From Lojkania enalia (taxonomy: Eukaryota; Ascomycota; Dothideomycetes; Pleosporales), in assembly GCA_010094045.1 (NCBI GenBank), contig ML986579.1:808206-872205 (forward strand): DNA of 64,000 nt, written 5' to 3'. Below, in pieces: positions 1 through 11,418 of this stretch. The number at the start of each line of letters is the position of its first letter. Positions within the stretch are counted from its first letter, which is position 1. The notes beneath the pieces are model-generated. The model saw nothing but the letters and a program-made list of their open reading frames with translations. It did not search any database and was not told the origin of the DNA. Both the position numbers and the translations under genes were made by a program.

Positions 1-1113
1 TCGGATAGCATATCCAACTAAACCGCCTAACTTGACTTCCATCTCTTCACTAACGCGCTTCGCAACACTCATAGCGGCGACACGTCGTGGTTGTGTGCAT
101 CCGATCATTCCTTTATTGCCATAGCCATCTTCATGGAGGAATTGAGTTAGTTGAGTCGTCTTTCCGGAGCCTGTTTGGCCAACAACAATGATGACCTGGT
201 TGTCTCGTATTACCCGCAGAAGATCTTCCCGAACCGCGAATGCTGGAAGATATTGCCGTTGTTCGCGAAGACTCTTGCTGCGACTGAATGCACTTTGCCC
301 TTCGCTTTGTTTCAAATGCTCAGAAAACTTGCTGCCTCCCTTTCGCTCATCGTCCCCTGGTAAAGGAGCAGCGCTGTCTCCTTCGTCTTCCTTTACACCC
401 ATAATGTTTCCAAGTACGGTCCCCGCAACGTTAGTCGCTTCTTGTGCTTGCTTCTGACGCTCTTTCTGCTGTCTCTTTTCCTTAACTACCCTACTTCCCT
501 TGCGACTGAAGACGGCCATGTCACTCTGAGGGTCCCTGACCGCTGGAACAGGTTCAAGTTGTTTAGTGAAAACCTTCTTCCCATCGAGAAATGGCGGCTT
601 CAAGTCGTGCACCAACAGGTGAACTCGAGTATCATCTTCATCGTCATCGAGGTCTATTTCGAAGGTGCGCCGCTGCGCTACACCCGACGTCAACATCCGG
701 TTCGTCTCCCAGGCATCATTGTCCTTTTGCCTTTGTATCTGCCTCATGCTGGCGCGACTGTTTATTTTCTTCTCCGTCAAAGCCGCTTCTCTTTGCTGTT
801 CTAGCCATGTGCTATCCGCGCCTCCAAATGGATTGTGGGACTCATCCCCGAATGTATGCCCGTTCTCTTCTCCTCCATACCAGTCTCGGTCCAACGCTGT
901 TGACTCGAAGTCATTTACCATGGGTTCTGGTCCATCGAAGGAGTTCTGATGAGGCCGTGGGGTTGAGGCATTGCTCGATATTCGCGGTGTATGTGCGCGG
1001 GAACCGGTAGGCGACGCTCGGAAGTGGTTTGGTGTATGGAGTTTTGGGCGCGGCGCCACGGAGAACGGTTCGTCATCAAGCCGCCGCCGCTTGGGGCTAC
1101 GATCGCGAGCCAT
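1..1113 (-). CDS. PRP16: Pre-mRNA splicing DEAH-box RNA helicase PRP16 (DHX38), N-terminal part, cut by window edge
   Basis: ATP-dependent helicase that remodels the spliceosome after the first transesterification step, in the nucleus. Only the first 371 codons are inside the window; the gene continues past base 1. The frame is open from an ATG at 1113 ([15 protein letters not shown]) with no stop. The PRP16-specific N-terminal region is visible: an RS/basic start, the [20 protein letters not shown] segment, the [13 protein letters not shown] motif and an IMGVKEDE segment. Helicase motif I ([10 protein letters not shown]) lies near residues 313-322 and motif Ia ([15 protein letters not shown]) follows. 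These N-terminal motifs separate it from PRP2, PRP22 and PRP43. No intron is needed. It is divergent from PWP1 with about 385 bp between start codons. Confidence 0.93.
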   Translation of the reverse strand, partial: MARDRSPKRRRLDDEPFSVAPRPKLHTPNHFRASPTGSRAHTPRISSNASTPRPHQNSFDGPEPMVNDFESTALDRDWYGGEENGHTFGDESHNPFGGADSTWLEQQREAALTEKKINSRASMRQIQRQKDNDAWETNRMLTSGVAQRRTFEIDLDDDEDDTRVHLLVHDLKPPFLDGKKVFTKQLEPVPAVRDPQSDMAVFSRKGSRVVKEKRQQKERQKQAQEATNVAGTVLGNIMGVKEDEGDSAAPLPGDDERKGGSKFSEHLKQSEGQSAFSRSKSLREQRQYLPAFAVREDLLRVIRDNQVIIVVGQTGSGKTTQLTQFLHEDGYGNKGMIGCTQPRRVAAMSVAKRVSEEMEVKLGGLVGYAIR

Positions 1114-1498
1114 ATCTGGAATTATACGGGATCGATGCTAATAGGGGGAGAATGGTTGAGTCGCAGGTTATGTTGGAGGGAGTAGCGGTAGGAACTACGT
1201 AAGCTAATATGGCCTGCGGCGGCCGCGGAACATTTCGGAATTATCCTTAAGCGCAGAATATACCCGGTGCGCAGACTAGACCGAATCCTACCACTAATAG
1301 GCGTCAATGCGGTGTCGTTAGGTAGTGAGGTGGTGAACATTTGAGAGTGAAATTAAGAATATTGGAGGAGCTCGGGCCGCTAAGAGGCTGCTTGCCCCGC
1401 CACCCGAGGACCCTCGAAATTTATATTTTTTCCCCACGCCGGCCGCAATATCTACACCTAGCAAATCCATTGCTGCAAATACGCGATTTTCGAGGAGA
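1114..1498. promoter_or_regulatory. Divergent intergenic region PRP16/PWP1
   Basis: About 385 bp separate the two divergent start codons, so both promoters and 5' leaders must lie here. A GC-rich stretch (ggcctgcggcggccgcgg, around 1210-1228) sits in the middle. I see no further gene. Confidence 0.5.
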
Positions 1499-3208
1499 AT
1501 GTCTATGATAACAGCAACAACATGGGTGCCGAGAGGGTTTGCAGCGCCTTTCCCGACAAAATACGTTTTCGATGAAGAAGAGTTTGAGCGCATATCCCAG
1601 TTGGCCAAGCTGCAGCTCGACGATGCGAAAGAAGACCTAGAAGAGGCCCACAAAGAAAAAGAGCAGAGTGGCAACAACGCAAACCCATCAGGAAAACGCA
1701 GTAATATTCAGGATACAGAGTTCGTGTTCCTCTTATTTAAAGATGGCCAGTACGGCTGACTTGCCTTAGAGAGATTGACGATGATCTTAAAGAGTTCGAC
1801 TTGGAACACTATGACGATGACGAAGGCCAGGAAGGTGCTGGCGATACTATGGCCATGTTCGGCAATATAAAGAACCTGGTGTTTCATGAGAACAATGACG
1901 ACGATCCCTACATTACAATGCAAGGCCGGGAGGAGGATGATGATGATGAAGAGCGGGAGGAGCTCCAGATCCTAGCAACCGACAATCTCGTTTTAGCTGG
2001 GAGGATAGAAGATGAAGTTGCACACCTGGAAGTCTATGTATACGAGGACGAGGTAGACAACCTCTATGTACACCATGACATTATGCTTCCCGCAATTCCT
2101 CTTGCGGTAGAGTGGCTAGACCTCCCAGTTGGAAAGGGGGCTGTTGATAAGGACTTAAAAGGCAATTTTGTGGCTGTTGGAACTATGGACCCTAATATCG
2201 AGCTATGGGATCTTGATGTTGTTGATAGCATGTATCCATCCGCCATACTAGGCCAAGGAGCAGAGGACGCCACTGCCGCCGAAAATCCTAAAAAGAAAAA
2301 GAAAAAGAAGTCGAAGAAAGCAAATGATGACTATCACGTCGATGCTGTGCTCTCACTCGCAGCCAACCGCCACCACAGAAACCTCCTGGCTTCGTCATCG
2401 GCGGACAAGACAATAAAGTTGTGGGATCTAAATACAACGAAGTGCGCCAAATCGTACACGTATCACACAGACAAAGTATGTTCGGTAGCATGGCATTCCA
2501 ACGAGTCCACTATTCTACTTAGCGGGAGTTATGACCGAACTGTGGTAGCAGCAGATATGCGCGCCCCTGAAGCGAAGGCACCACGATGGGGTGTAGAGAG
2601 CGACGTTGAGGCTGTCCGATGGGATCCCCACGATCCGAATTACTTCTATGTAAGGATTTTAGCAATGGCGGAAAGGCTCTTAGCTTATAATTGCAAAGGT
2701 ATCCACAGAAAATGGAGTGATCCATTACCACGATGTCCGAAATGCGCCATCGGACCCGTCTGGCTCTAAGCCTGTATGGATGCTCCAGGCACACGATGAA
2801 TCAGTCTCATCATTTGATATCAACCCCATAATTCCAGGTTTCTTGGTCACTGGTTCAACTGACAAGCAGGTAAAGCTGTGGAATATTCAAGCAAGTGGTC
2901 CTAGCATGGTAGTGTCACGGGATTTGGGCGTGGGCAAGGTCTTTGCTACTACGTTCGCTCCAGATCAAGAAGTCGGCTTTAGACTCGCTGTTGCTGGGAG
3001 CAAGGGGTCTGTCCAGATTTGGGATACGAGTACTAACGTTGCTGTTCGCTCAGCCTTCGCAACCAAGGTACCCGAGGCTAGGGGAGACGGCAAGGAGAGA
3101 CTGGTCGGTCTGGAAGAGAGCGACACAGATTCCGATTCGGAAGAAGGTGAGGATGATGGCAGTGGTATGGATGACGGAGAAAAGGGATGGGAGTCAATGG
3201 ACGAATAA
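1499..3208 (+). CDS. PWP1: PWP1-like WD40 ribosome biogenesis protein, three exons
   Basis: Nucleolar WD-repeat protein (periodic tryptophan protein 1) needed for large-subunit rRNA maturation. The start MSMITATTWVPRGFA at 1499 matches the family start (a second ATG is at 1505). WD signatures include IELWDLD, IKLWDLN, VKLWNIQ and VQIWD; there is a poly-lysine run (about 2290-2320) and acidic stretches near both ends, both usual for the family. Intron 2 is firm: 2650-2698, gtaagg..aag, phase 0, giving NYFY|VSTENGVIHYHDV. Intron 1 removes roughly 1701-1770 before the conserved IDDDLKEFDLEHYDDD; its exact sites are unclear (gtaata at 1701 or gtgttc at 1724, with acceptors at 1769-1773). The stop is at 3206-3208. 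Confidence 0.92.
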
Positions 3209-5069
3209 ATGCCGGTGGCATGCTGAAGGGTCTTGTCAACACTCTAGCTACTACTACATGTGATACCCACCGCACAATCGATCTATTCTGCTTGGATTCT
3301 TGAATTAACCCAAGGGTTCAACGCTCGGTAATCTTTCATATGAGTTCTTACCATACTATGATATTCCTTGCGTGGCAATAAACAGTGCTGGTCTAACCCC
3401 AAGTGCAGGTCCGACAAGAACGTCTTGTCTATATTTCTTGGAACAGGGGGCAGCCTAGAGCCGCCAAGTACCCACAATTCCTGGACCGAAGCGGTTGAGA
3501 TCTTGCTAGCGGCTGATCGCCCTAGGCTGAGGTCGAGAGCCGCTTGGTGCCTGGTTTGTACAGCATCACACGACTCAGGCGACGGTGATGATGGATCGAG
3601 TTTCCCTGCGCCTGCTGACCGCAGGCGTTTCGAAACGCAGGATGCAGGGCCCTCGTGTGCAGGAAACAACCTTAATCGCTATGGATGACGGACTTCTATT
3701 TTGACGTGCGGATGTCTGGTCATGCAGCGCCATGATCATGCAAGGCACAGCAGTCGAACGAGCACAGCGGATTTGGCGCCTCTGTATCCACAAAAGGCGG
3801 CAACGAGGGCTTGGGGCGGACACGGAAGTCGTCGCCCGTTTACTGGCATAACATCCACGCCACCCAGCTACGATATCTGATACTCGGAGCTTATTTCTGT
3901 GGTTCGCTGCGCACAGGGCTGATTTCCATGGCCGACCTTAGAAACAGCCCATCGATTTGCGTGTCCTGCGTTCTGCGACATTGGCATCCACCCGCGTGTT
4001 TGCTTAGGCAGTCTGCTCGTCAGTGAGAAGGGAAACCGATGGTCCGAATATCGCTGAAACCGCCAGCAGGATAGCGCGCAATGATTAGTGCGGGAGGGAC
4101 GGGGAAGGACGTGGGTTCAGGCTGCCGAATAAATCTCTAACACGTTGGCGCCGGCGGAGGACAGCGTGACGGCTCTGATAGGACACCTCTACAGAACAAT
4201 TCACTCGCTAACTGCAACGGGCTGTTTCGACGCCACCAGGGCGGCGCCCCTGGTTCGCGGCTCGACGGGCATTCGCTGCAGCTTGTCAGTTTGTTTGCTC
4301 CTGACCGGGATCCTGGCCCAATTTCGTCCAAACAGTCGACGCGGCTTGCCTTAGCCTGCCCTCGAAGGGGCTCACCACTGTTAGGTTTTTCAACACACGC
4401 TCCCGCAACCCTTCTCTTCAAGCTCCCTCCCTTCCTTCCTTTGCCCTGCGTGACCTCTGGCTTCACAGCAGCTACACTCCCTCTGTTATCGCGGCCCGGT
4501 TGTTCGCTCATTAAGACACAGGCTGGTCTCACGCTCTTTGATAGATCGCTCTACCTTTCACATTAACCTCCCTTTATCTGCTGTTTATTCAGTACACGCT
4601 GCTAGCCGGCCAACAAAGAAACACAAAAACCATCAAAGGAACCGCTCCTGCATATCTCTGACAAGCTACGGACTCTACGCCATAATCCTCTCGCGAAAAA
4701 CTTCCAAGACATTACTTTACGACATCTAAGCTCGTTTCAATCCCGCGTTGCACACCGAGGCGCACGCAAGCCTGAGCGCAACATCGCAAAACCAGCGTGA
4801 GCCCACCACAGGTTTTATTCTTACAAGTCTGCGACACACGCCCTTTTCTACCGACACTACTGTCACTTGTCGTGGTCACACGGTACCAATCGAGCGTTGC
4901 ACCGCTTGCCAAGGGGTGTCTCTTTATCCGCGACCACCCCGCACCGTCTTGCAGACTAGTCCAGCCAGTATACATCGGCGCCCTAAGGATTAAAGGATTA
5001 GCGGCCCTACTACCGTATATTTGTCCCTGGTGCAGGATTTTAAATCTATCCTCAATCTAAACAGCCACC
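3209..5069. other. 1.86-kb non-coding stretch: PWP1 3' region and long upstream leader of the next gene
   Basis: No convincing gene. Short frames on both strands have no recognisable family and no splice logic. From about 4380 to 5069 the + strand becomes rich in C/T tracts and ends in a good start context (cagccaccATGtc), as in a fungal promoter and 5' leader for the gene at 5070. Several short upstream ATGs are present, so uORF control is possible but unproven. Confidence 0.4.
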
Positions 5070-5891
5070 ATGTCTATTGCGCGGGGCCTCACCAAGCGCA
5101 TCAAGCGGACAGATGTGCCGAACTCGCCACCTACTCGTCCTCAAAGTATGAAGAACCCGAGTCTGCAGATTGATCGTTCCAAAATCTCGTCTCCCGTGGC
5201 TTTGATATCGACAACCAACATGCTTTCCTACAACGCCCCCGACATTGCTACTCTACGACACGCTTCTTCTTCGAATGCCTCAACGCATTCTGCCGACGAC
5301 TCCGACAATAGTACTTCGACTGGCCGCTCGCGCTCCTCTTCACATGTCTCCAGCGACACGCTCACTGATGCATCATCGGTTGAATCCTCGCCAACATCGC
5401 CTGCACCAAACCACCTCTCAGGATACTTCGCTTCTGCTAGCAAAGCACCTCGACGGTCTGTTTCGTCAGGGAACCTCCAACGCAAGTCTGAGAGCTTAGA
5501 GCCTGTACCGGCCATTCCGGAGCGTGCATTGTCACACAGCAAGCGCGCCCACGAGCGTGTAGCCCAGAAGCGGTCATTGCAAAATATGACCTCTCGAAGT
5601 AGCGTACGATCGAACCGATCTTCTCGAGAGCACCGATCGTCTGTGGATATGTTTCATGCCACAATCAAAGAAGAATCGCATCCATTTGGCAAGGAACTGG
5701 AACAGCTGAACGAAGTAGCCGAGGAGTTTGGTGGCGTTGTTCGAGACGCTGAAATGGAAGAAGACATGACTACCATTCGTGAGAAGGGTCTTGCACAATT
5801 CTGTGCAGCTGATTATTTGCAAGAGATCAAGCCTCTCTTTAGTGCACGATTTGACATACCCTACACAGCTGCTCCGATGGCTTGGATATAA
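5070..5891 (+). CDS. Unrecognised serine-rich protein, 273 aa
   Basis: I do not recognise a family. Single exon, starting in a strong context (gccaccATGtc). The first 30 residues are basic (MSIARGLTKRIKRTD). Residues about 65-200 are low-complexity, very rich in Ser/Thr/Arg/Pro (for example TGRSRSSSHVSSDT and SRSSVRSNRSSREHRSS), typical of a disordered, phosphorylatable region. The C-terminal 75 residues are different: an acidic, helix-like segment (KELEQLNEVAEEFGGVVRDA), then TTIREKGLAQFCAADYLQEI and a hydrophobic end. This C-terminal block looks like the conserved folded part. No signal peptide or membrane segment. A 1.8-kb region without genes lies upstream, suggesting complex regulation (inference). 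The sustained frame and sharp composition support a real gene. Confidence 0.8.
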   Translation: MSIARGLTKRIKRTDVPNSPPTRPQSMKNPSLQIDRSKISSPVALISTTNMLSYNAPDIATLRHASSSNASTHSADDSDNSTSTGRSRSSSHVSSDTLTDASSVESSPTSPAPNHLSGYFASASKAPRRSVSSGNLQRKSESLEPVPAIPERALSHSKRAHERVAQKRSLQNMTSRSSVRSNRSSREHRSSVDMFHATIKEESHPFGKELEQLNEVAEEFGGVVRDAEMEEDMTTIREKGLAQFCAADYLQEIKPLFSARFDIPYTAAPMAWI

Positions 5892-6652
5892 CATCGGATT
5901 GAGACAGGCTCTCCTTATCTCTCTCTTACGACCATCTACTCTTTTCTGTTTGTAGATCTCTCGGGCAAGTTTTTCTTGTAAATATTATGTCTTCATTCTT
6001 TTTGGAGTCACATAATTCCTTTTCTGTTTATTACGCCGTGGTGGGAGGCGTTTTTCGGAAAACGTGTCACCAGTACCTAGGGGCGTATTGTGCCTCTGTC
6101 CTTTCATTGATTTTATGGCTTATATCTGTATATGATGTATATCGGTGCTATATTGTGGAGGTTATACTTCGGAGGAATTGGATCTCCGTAGTAAGCAGGG
6201 CGGAGGGTACATTACTAGTCCTTTTTTTATCATAGCGACATGAGACTATACTTCCAACCCTCTTTCCTCGGTTTGCATGTGAAGCTGTGAGAGATGTCTG
6301 GTGTTACCTCCACATGATCAGATTATGCGGTGACGTTTCGTCGCAGCGGACTGAAGGAAATGTGTCATCTAGGCTAGATCGCGGAAGGCAGGTCGCAGAT
6401 CCAGGTTCGGCATACGAATGTCGAAATAAGGTGTGATAGCGGCAGTTAAGCCCCATGTTATTCCCACGGTTGGGCAGACCTGCAGCGTGACTGTTCAAAG
6501 ACTACCGGCGTTACATTGATTTGCTGTTGGCGCCCCTGTTGATTTCGGATCCCGGCAAAACCATTTCTCCTTTCGTCCCAAGCCTCGAGCTTTTGGTTTT
6601 GTGAGCGGACCACGGTCGAACTGCTCAGCGCCGTTGGATAATTCCGGCAACG
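5892..6652. other. Intergenic: 3' region of the 5070 gene and promoter of the mL54 gene
   Basis: T-rich sequence just after the stop codon (5900-6240) resembles a fungal 3' UTR. Nothing in 6240-6650 resembles a gene; this must hold the mL54 promoter. Confidence 0.4.
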
Positions 6653-7433
6653 ATGATCTGTCGAAGTTGTCTTCGAGCAGCTGCAAGGTCTCGGATACCT
6701 GAATCGTCGTCGTCGCAAACGCGGCGCTTCGTGTTCTCGACTGCGTATCTTCGCAATGCTTCCCTGATCAACACCGGAAGTGCTCCCGCACCACGACAAG
6801 GCTCACCGGATTCCTCACATATACCTCCTGCAGCGACGTCTACATCAGCTGCACAGCCATTCAGTGAGCCATTGACACCTTCAGCGAAGAAAGGACAGCC
6901 CAAGTTGCAAACACCAACAGTCAAGTCGTCAATACCGGCAGGAACACCATTGAAGGGCTTGAATTTTCTCAAGAACAAGGAGGACCCGATAGCGAAGGAG
7001 GATTCAGAGTACCCAGGTTGGCTGTGGACTATTCTAGACAGACAGGAGAAGAAAGGGGAGACGGGTGTTGATGCAGGTCTATTCTGTGAGTCTCCTCAGT
7101 GCCGCCCCCCTGCTATCATTTTCGGAGGAATTGTTTTCTCTTTTCTAAAGGATCATGTTCTAACTACCTGGATTTTTTTTTATTTTTACAGCGAAATCAA
7201 AGAAGCAGCGTCGTGCAGCCGCCAAACGTTTGCGCAAGGAACAGCTCGCGAACCCCGATCTCCTCGTACCTAAAGTACCATTATACGAACAGACGATTGA
7301 TTTGCCCGCCGGCGATGGAACATTACAAGGTGCTGTGAAAGCGGCCGAAGCTAGAGACGAGCTGACGAAGGCTTTGAGGAATAAGCGGAGAGCGAAAATC
7401 AAGGAGGCTAACTTTTTAAAGGCCATGGGCTAA
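6653..7433 (+). CDS. MRPL37: Mitochondrial large-subunit ribosomal protein mL54 (MRPL37 family), two exons
   Basis: Structural protein of the mitochondrial 54S subunit. join(6653..7085,7192..7433). The N-terminus [16 protein letters not shown] is a basic presequence. The family core is in exon 1: [18 protein letters not shown], then [15 protein letters not shown]. The intron 7086-7191 (gtgagt..ttttacag, 106 nt, phase 1) restores [21 protein letters not shown], the basic C-terminal motif of the family. The protein is 224 aa, a little longer than yeast Mrpl37 because of a Pro/Ser-rich linker after the presequence. Its 3' end faces the DUF2417 gene (convergent, 310 bp). Confidence 0.9.
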
Positions 7434-7743
7434 ATGCACGACTTCTATGACGAAGTATGTACGATGCATTTAGGGTGTATGTACAATCATTTGTCGCAAA
7501 TTTCTTGTATTATACAGCCTTCAATTTTGAGCTACACACTGTACAGATATCGTATATATGTCCAAAAAAAAAAAAAATTAAATAAAATAAAATTCTCGAG
7601 TAAAAGCAATGCAATGTGAACGGTCCCATATATGTACTCATCAATCGCTGGAAAATACGTATACTTTAGAAGAAATGCGGAAGGGTATGCTTGAGGGACG
7701 AACGAGACACGAATGAAGAAAAACATCACCAGGCATCATCGAC
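7434..7743. other. Convergent 3' intergenic region
   Basis: AT-rich, with an A-tract (ccaaaaaaaaaaaaatta near 7560) and ATAA-like motifs. It should hold the polyadenylation regions of both convergent genes. No other feature seen. Confidence 0.4.
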
Positions 7744-9440
7744 CTATGCAACCAGCTTACTCAAATCGAGCGGTGTCTTCACTTTTGAGGCAGCTTTCAC
7801 CAAGTCTCCTAACCCCTTCTCCATCATTTCCCGACCGTTGAACGTCTGCCAGACTTGATGTGGTGCCTTATTGACAACCTCCCAAGAAACGAGGTTTTCG
7901 GTCAACTTGGTTAAGTCGTTCTGTTTCCTCTCCCATTCGCTGTCTGTCCTACACTTGATGCCCGAACTGATAATAACGAGAGGCGTATTAGAGCTCTGGA
8001 TGTTCCTGGCCGAAACAACTTCGTTCTTTGACAGCGAGTCGGCAACAAGATTCTCCTGTAGCTGAGCTTTGATGAACTTCCCAGACTGATAGGCGTTCCG
8101 ACCGTAAACGCGGTCTTCACGAGTCCGGCCTTTGAAAAGGGCTCCTCCAAGGCGCTCAATACCGAGTGGAGATATGATACCCCAGGCCCAGAGTATGAAG
8201 CCTCGCCCGGGAGAACCAATGCGGTGCAATAGATCCTCGTGATATCCATCGATGATCATGAGACCGATAACTTGCTTCAGATGTCTAGAGCTGAAAATCC
8301 GGCTCACGATGCTTCCAGTCCCCGCCGAAACCAGTATCCAGGGTCCCTCTTCCCCGGATTTTGCAAGCGCTTCGGAAAGAGCGTCCGCGGACATTCCGGC
8401 TGAGTGTGGCGAGGGGGCATTGTCTGACCAGGCGTATCCAGGTCGATCCCAGTAGCAGTACCGCGAGATGGTGCCATTCTTGTAAGCAGCGTAGGCCCAG
8501 TGCTCGAAATCATATTCAGCTGGGTCCTCTCCAGCCTCGAGTAGAATCGTTGGTTTCTTCTGATCACCAGCATAGCTAATGTTTCCCATACATGCGAGGT
8601 GGACTTCGTATTTGTCACCATCGACTAGGATCCGTTCACCCTCGACAGATAGCGTTGCATCTCGTGCTCGGATACTAAGAGTGCTAGTCATAAGGAGGGC
8701 GATGATGGCGAAGATGACCAGAAATATCGTGGCGACCAGAATCGCTAACCATTCCTTAAGCGTTCGCCGAGTTTCCGGCCGACCTGTGAGTCGCTCTTCT
8801 TCTTCTTTCTTTCCCCATGCGACGGCTCGGTCGGTGATGATACACCATCCGGCAATAAGCACGGCCCACACCACTGAAGCGATCCCCACCCATCCTTCCT
8901 CGACCCGGAGACGTGCAACAGAAAGTATTAGGATCATGTCGACAAGCAGCAGTACAGCAATGACTGCCATCGTAATACGTAGCGCTTTGGCTGGTTCGGC
9001 AAAGAATATAAGGGTTACTAGAAGATTGCCAATAGTGAGGCATATGTAGGCAAAATCGAAGAAGCCCGATCCCCGCGAATGCATCCCAGGTGGAGACACG
9101 AAAATGGAGACCAGCAAGATCACCCACCATATAAAAGAGATCATGAGAAAGATGATGGTGAAATATCTCAGGAAGCGGACGGACCAGAGATTGTAAGGGG
9201 ATACCTATTTCAATTTGTTAGTATCAGTTCTCGGTTTGGCAAGGCTGGGAAATGTATCACAGCTGGATCATCGGGGTCCAGGTATCCATCTGCGTTTGGA
9301 GGTCGAGGCTGGCGCAGCAGCGCGGTTCTTTCATCCGGTTCTCGAGGATTGTAACTTCTTCTTGATATCGGCCTCGACGATGAATGGTCATCGTGTGGCT
9401 CTTCCCCATTCTGCTGGTTACTATTCTTTGACCCCCACAT
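7744..9440 (-). CDS. DUF2417 multi-pass membrane protein with hydrolase-like C-terminus (YNL115C family)
   Basis: complement(join(7744..9204,9261..9440)), 546 aa. Fungal family of unknown function (yeast YNL115C, reported as mitochondrial). Exon 1 encodes a soluble polar N-terminus (MWGSKNSNQQNGEE..RTALLRQPR). The 56-nt intron 9205-9260 (gtgata..aaatag, branch TACTAAC) joins DPDDPA to VSPYNLWSVRFLRYF, the family's entry into the membrane region. Five hydrophobic segments follow (for example FLMISFIWWVILLVSIF and WLAILVATIFLVIFAIIALL). The C-terminal half resembles an alpha/beta hydrolase: WILVSAGTGSIVSRIF at the nucleophile elbow and a late HQVW; the classical GxSxG is replaced by GTGS. Divergent from PPE1. 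Confidence 0.85.
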
Positions 9441-10068
9441 GATTTCCTTCTCTTGACCTGTGTGGTGTTGAGATCGTGCTTGGCGAGCTCTACGAGCTTT
9501 GTTAGTGAGGTTTCCTAATTTAATACATGGAAATCTCGAAAGACACTCGGCATATCGATGGCAATATGAAGCAAGGAAAATGATTTATGATTGATTTCAT
9601 GGGGAGGGACTAGCCACTATTTGATCGTCTAGATCTAACGCTAATGAATGAAAGATCTACGTCATGGTTTCTGTCACCTGCGGGCGGCTAGGGTGTTGAT
9701 CGAGCACAGACTACGATGCATATCGATCCAGACAATGCCGTGTTTGAATCCATATGCACAACTATGGGATGAAGTAGGAGGATAAAAATAATCTTTACCT
9801 CAGAACGAGCATAATCTGCCCCGTGCTTCCGATAATTACCAGAGAGTAAGAGAGAACGCTTACATCATATCTTTCATCCTCTTCTGGAGCCTCGCTAAGT
9901 CTGTCCCGAAGCACGCGATCCCTGGAGCACATGAACTACCACCACGCCGCGCGTATCGCAAACCTGAAATCCGCTATTAGAATCACTATCTCAAGCCCAA
10001 TCCTCCAACTGCATCTTGCCTCCCGCAGCCAGCCAGCCAATCGAATCCCGCCCCTCACCATTCACACG
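9441..10068. promoter_or_regulatory. Divergent intergenic region DUF2417/PPE1
   Basis: 628 bp between divergent start codons. In-frame sequence exists upstream of PPE1 back to an ATG at 9931, but the family start is at 10069, so 9931-10068 is more likely leader. No other gene seen. Confidence 0.4.
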
Positions 10069-11246
10069 ATGTCCGACCTCGCCAAATCCTTTCAGAAAAC
10101 CAAACTAGCCTCACTCCCCCCCGAACCACCCCTCATCGAAGAAGACCGGGAAGATGATTCCTCCTCCGCAAGCTCCATGTCCAGCACGGGCACCATCATT
10201 CCGACACCCTCGCAGCGCCCTGCCCCAGCGATAAGCTGGTCTGATTACTTTGCCCAGGAATTCTACCTCGAGCGCCAATCACCCTCGTCCATTCCCGCGA
10301 AATTCCACGTCTACCTCACGCCCCCAACTTCCCCAAAGGCTCCATTATTGGTGCTGCATCATGGAGCCGGAAGCTCAGCACTGAGTTTTGCATTGATGGC
10401 GAAGGAGTTGGGGAGGCTGATGCCCGAGGCCGGTATATTAGCTGTGGAAGCGAGGGATCATGGGAGCGTGGTGTGGAATAGCGAGGGTCTTGTCGATAAT
10501 AATCTATCCATTGATCGGTTATCTCAGGACCTGGTGGATATGCTACAGCTCACGCAAACAAAGATGGGCTGGAAAGAACTGCCTACCACCGTGCTTGTGG
10601 GGCATAGCTTGGGAGGGGCAGTGGTCACGGATGCGGCCAATAAAGGATTGTTGGGAGGTAAACTTTTAGGATATGCGGTATTGGATGTGGTAGAGGGATC
10701 AGCGATAGATGCTTTAAAACATATGCAGGCTTATTTGGCAAGTAGACCGAAGACGTTTCCGACGTTAGATTCGGCAATTGAATGGCATATACGGTCGAGA
10801 ACTTTAAGAAATCCGCAGTCTGCGAGGGCGAGCGTCCCGAGCTTACTACTACAGACACCAGAGGGACGGTGGGCATGGAGAACAGAATTGTCAACCACAG
10901 AGATATATTGGGAGAATTGGTTCTCCGGTATGAGCTCTAAATTTTTGGGCGGGAAAGGTGCAAAGCTATTGATACTGGCTGGCACTGATCGACTAGACAA
11001 AGAGTTGATGATTGGGCAGATGCAGGGCAAGTCCCGCATGCTTCAAGACACATGGCAAGATATCTAACGCATCCTTTAGGGAAATTCCAGCTCCAAGTAT
11101 TTCCGGCTGCGGGTCACTTCCTCCAGGAAGACCAACCCGAGAAAACAGCAGAAGTGGTGGTGGAGTTCGTGAAGCGCAACGATCGTAGTACGCTCATACT
11201 CCCACCAAAGGTCTCGGACCTATTAGCACAGGGGAAAAAGATATGA
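10069..11246 (+). CDS. PPE1: Protein phosphatase methylesterase PPE1 (PPME1), with a GC-AG intron
   Basis: Removes the carboxyl-methyl group from the C-terminal leucine of the PP2A catalytic subunit. join(10069..11026,11080..11246), 374 aa. Start chosen at MSDLAKSFQKTKL, as in other fungal PPE1 proteins; an in-frame ATG at 9931 would add 46 residues. Alpha/beta-hydrolase marks: LLVLHHGAGSSALSF oxyanion region, GHSLGG with nucleophile Ser180, and the late histidine in FPAAGHFLQED. The 53-nt intron starts with GC, not GT (cag|GcaagtC..ctttag|gg); only this splice restores IGQMQG|KFQLQVFPAAGHF in frame, while the nearby GT at 11031 is out of phase. Convergent with UTP23, 172 bp apart. Confidence 0.93.
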
Positions 11247-11418
11247 ATGACACGAAAGCCACTCTCTACCCGTGTGCTCGGGTAACCATATTCAACGATC
11301 GGTAATCGTCGTACTAATGGCGAGCTTTTAATCATTTCGTCTCCGTCCGATTTCAATGTTGGCCGGAGGAAGATCCAACTTTTCAATAGGCAAATCATCC
11401 GCTAGTCACGCCGCGTGC

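Noticed and set aside
3283..3669. 128-codon minus-strand frame just after PWP1
   Set aside because: No motif; overlapping frames on both strands are similarly open, suggesting chance.
9931..10068. Upstream in-frame ATG for PPE1
   Set aside because: The extra 46 residues have no family counterpart, while MSDLAKSF at 10069 matches the usual PPE1 start.
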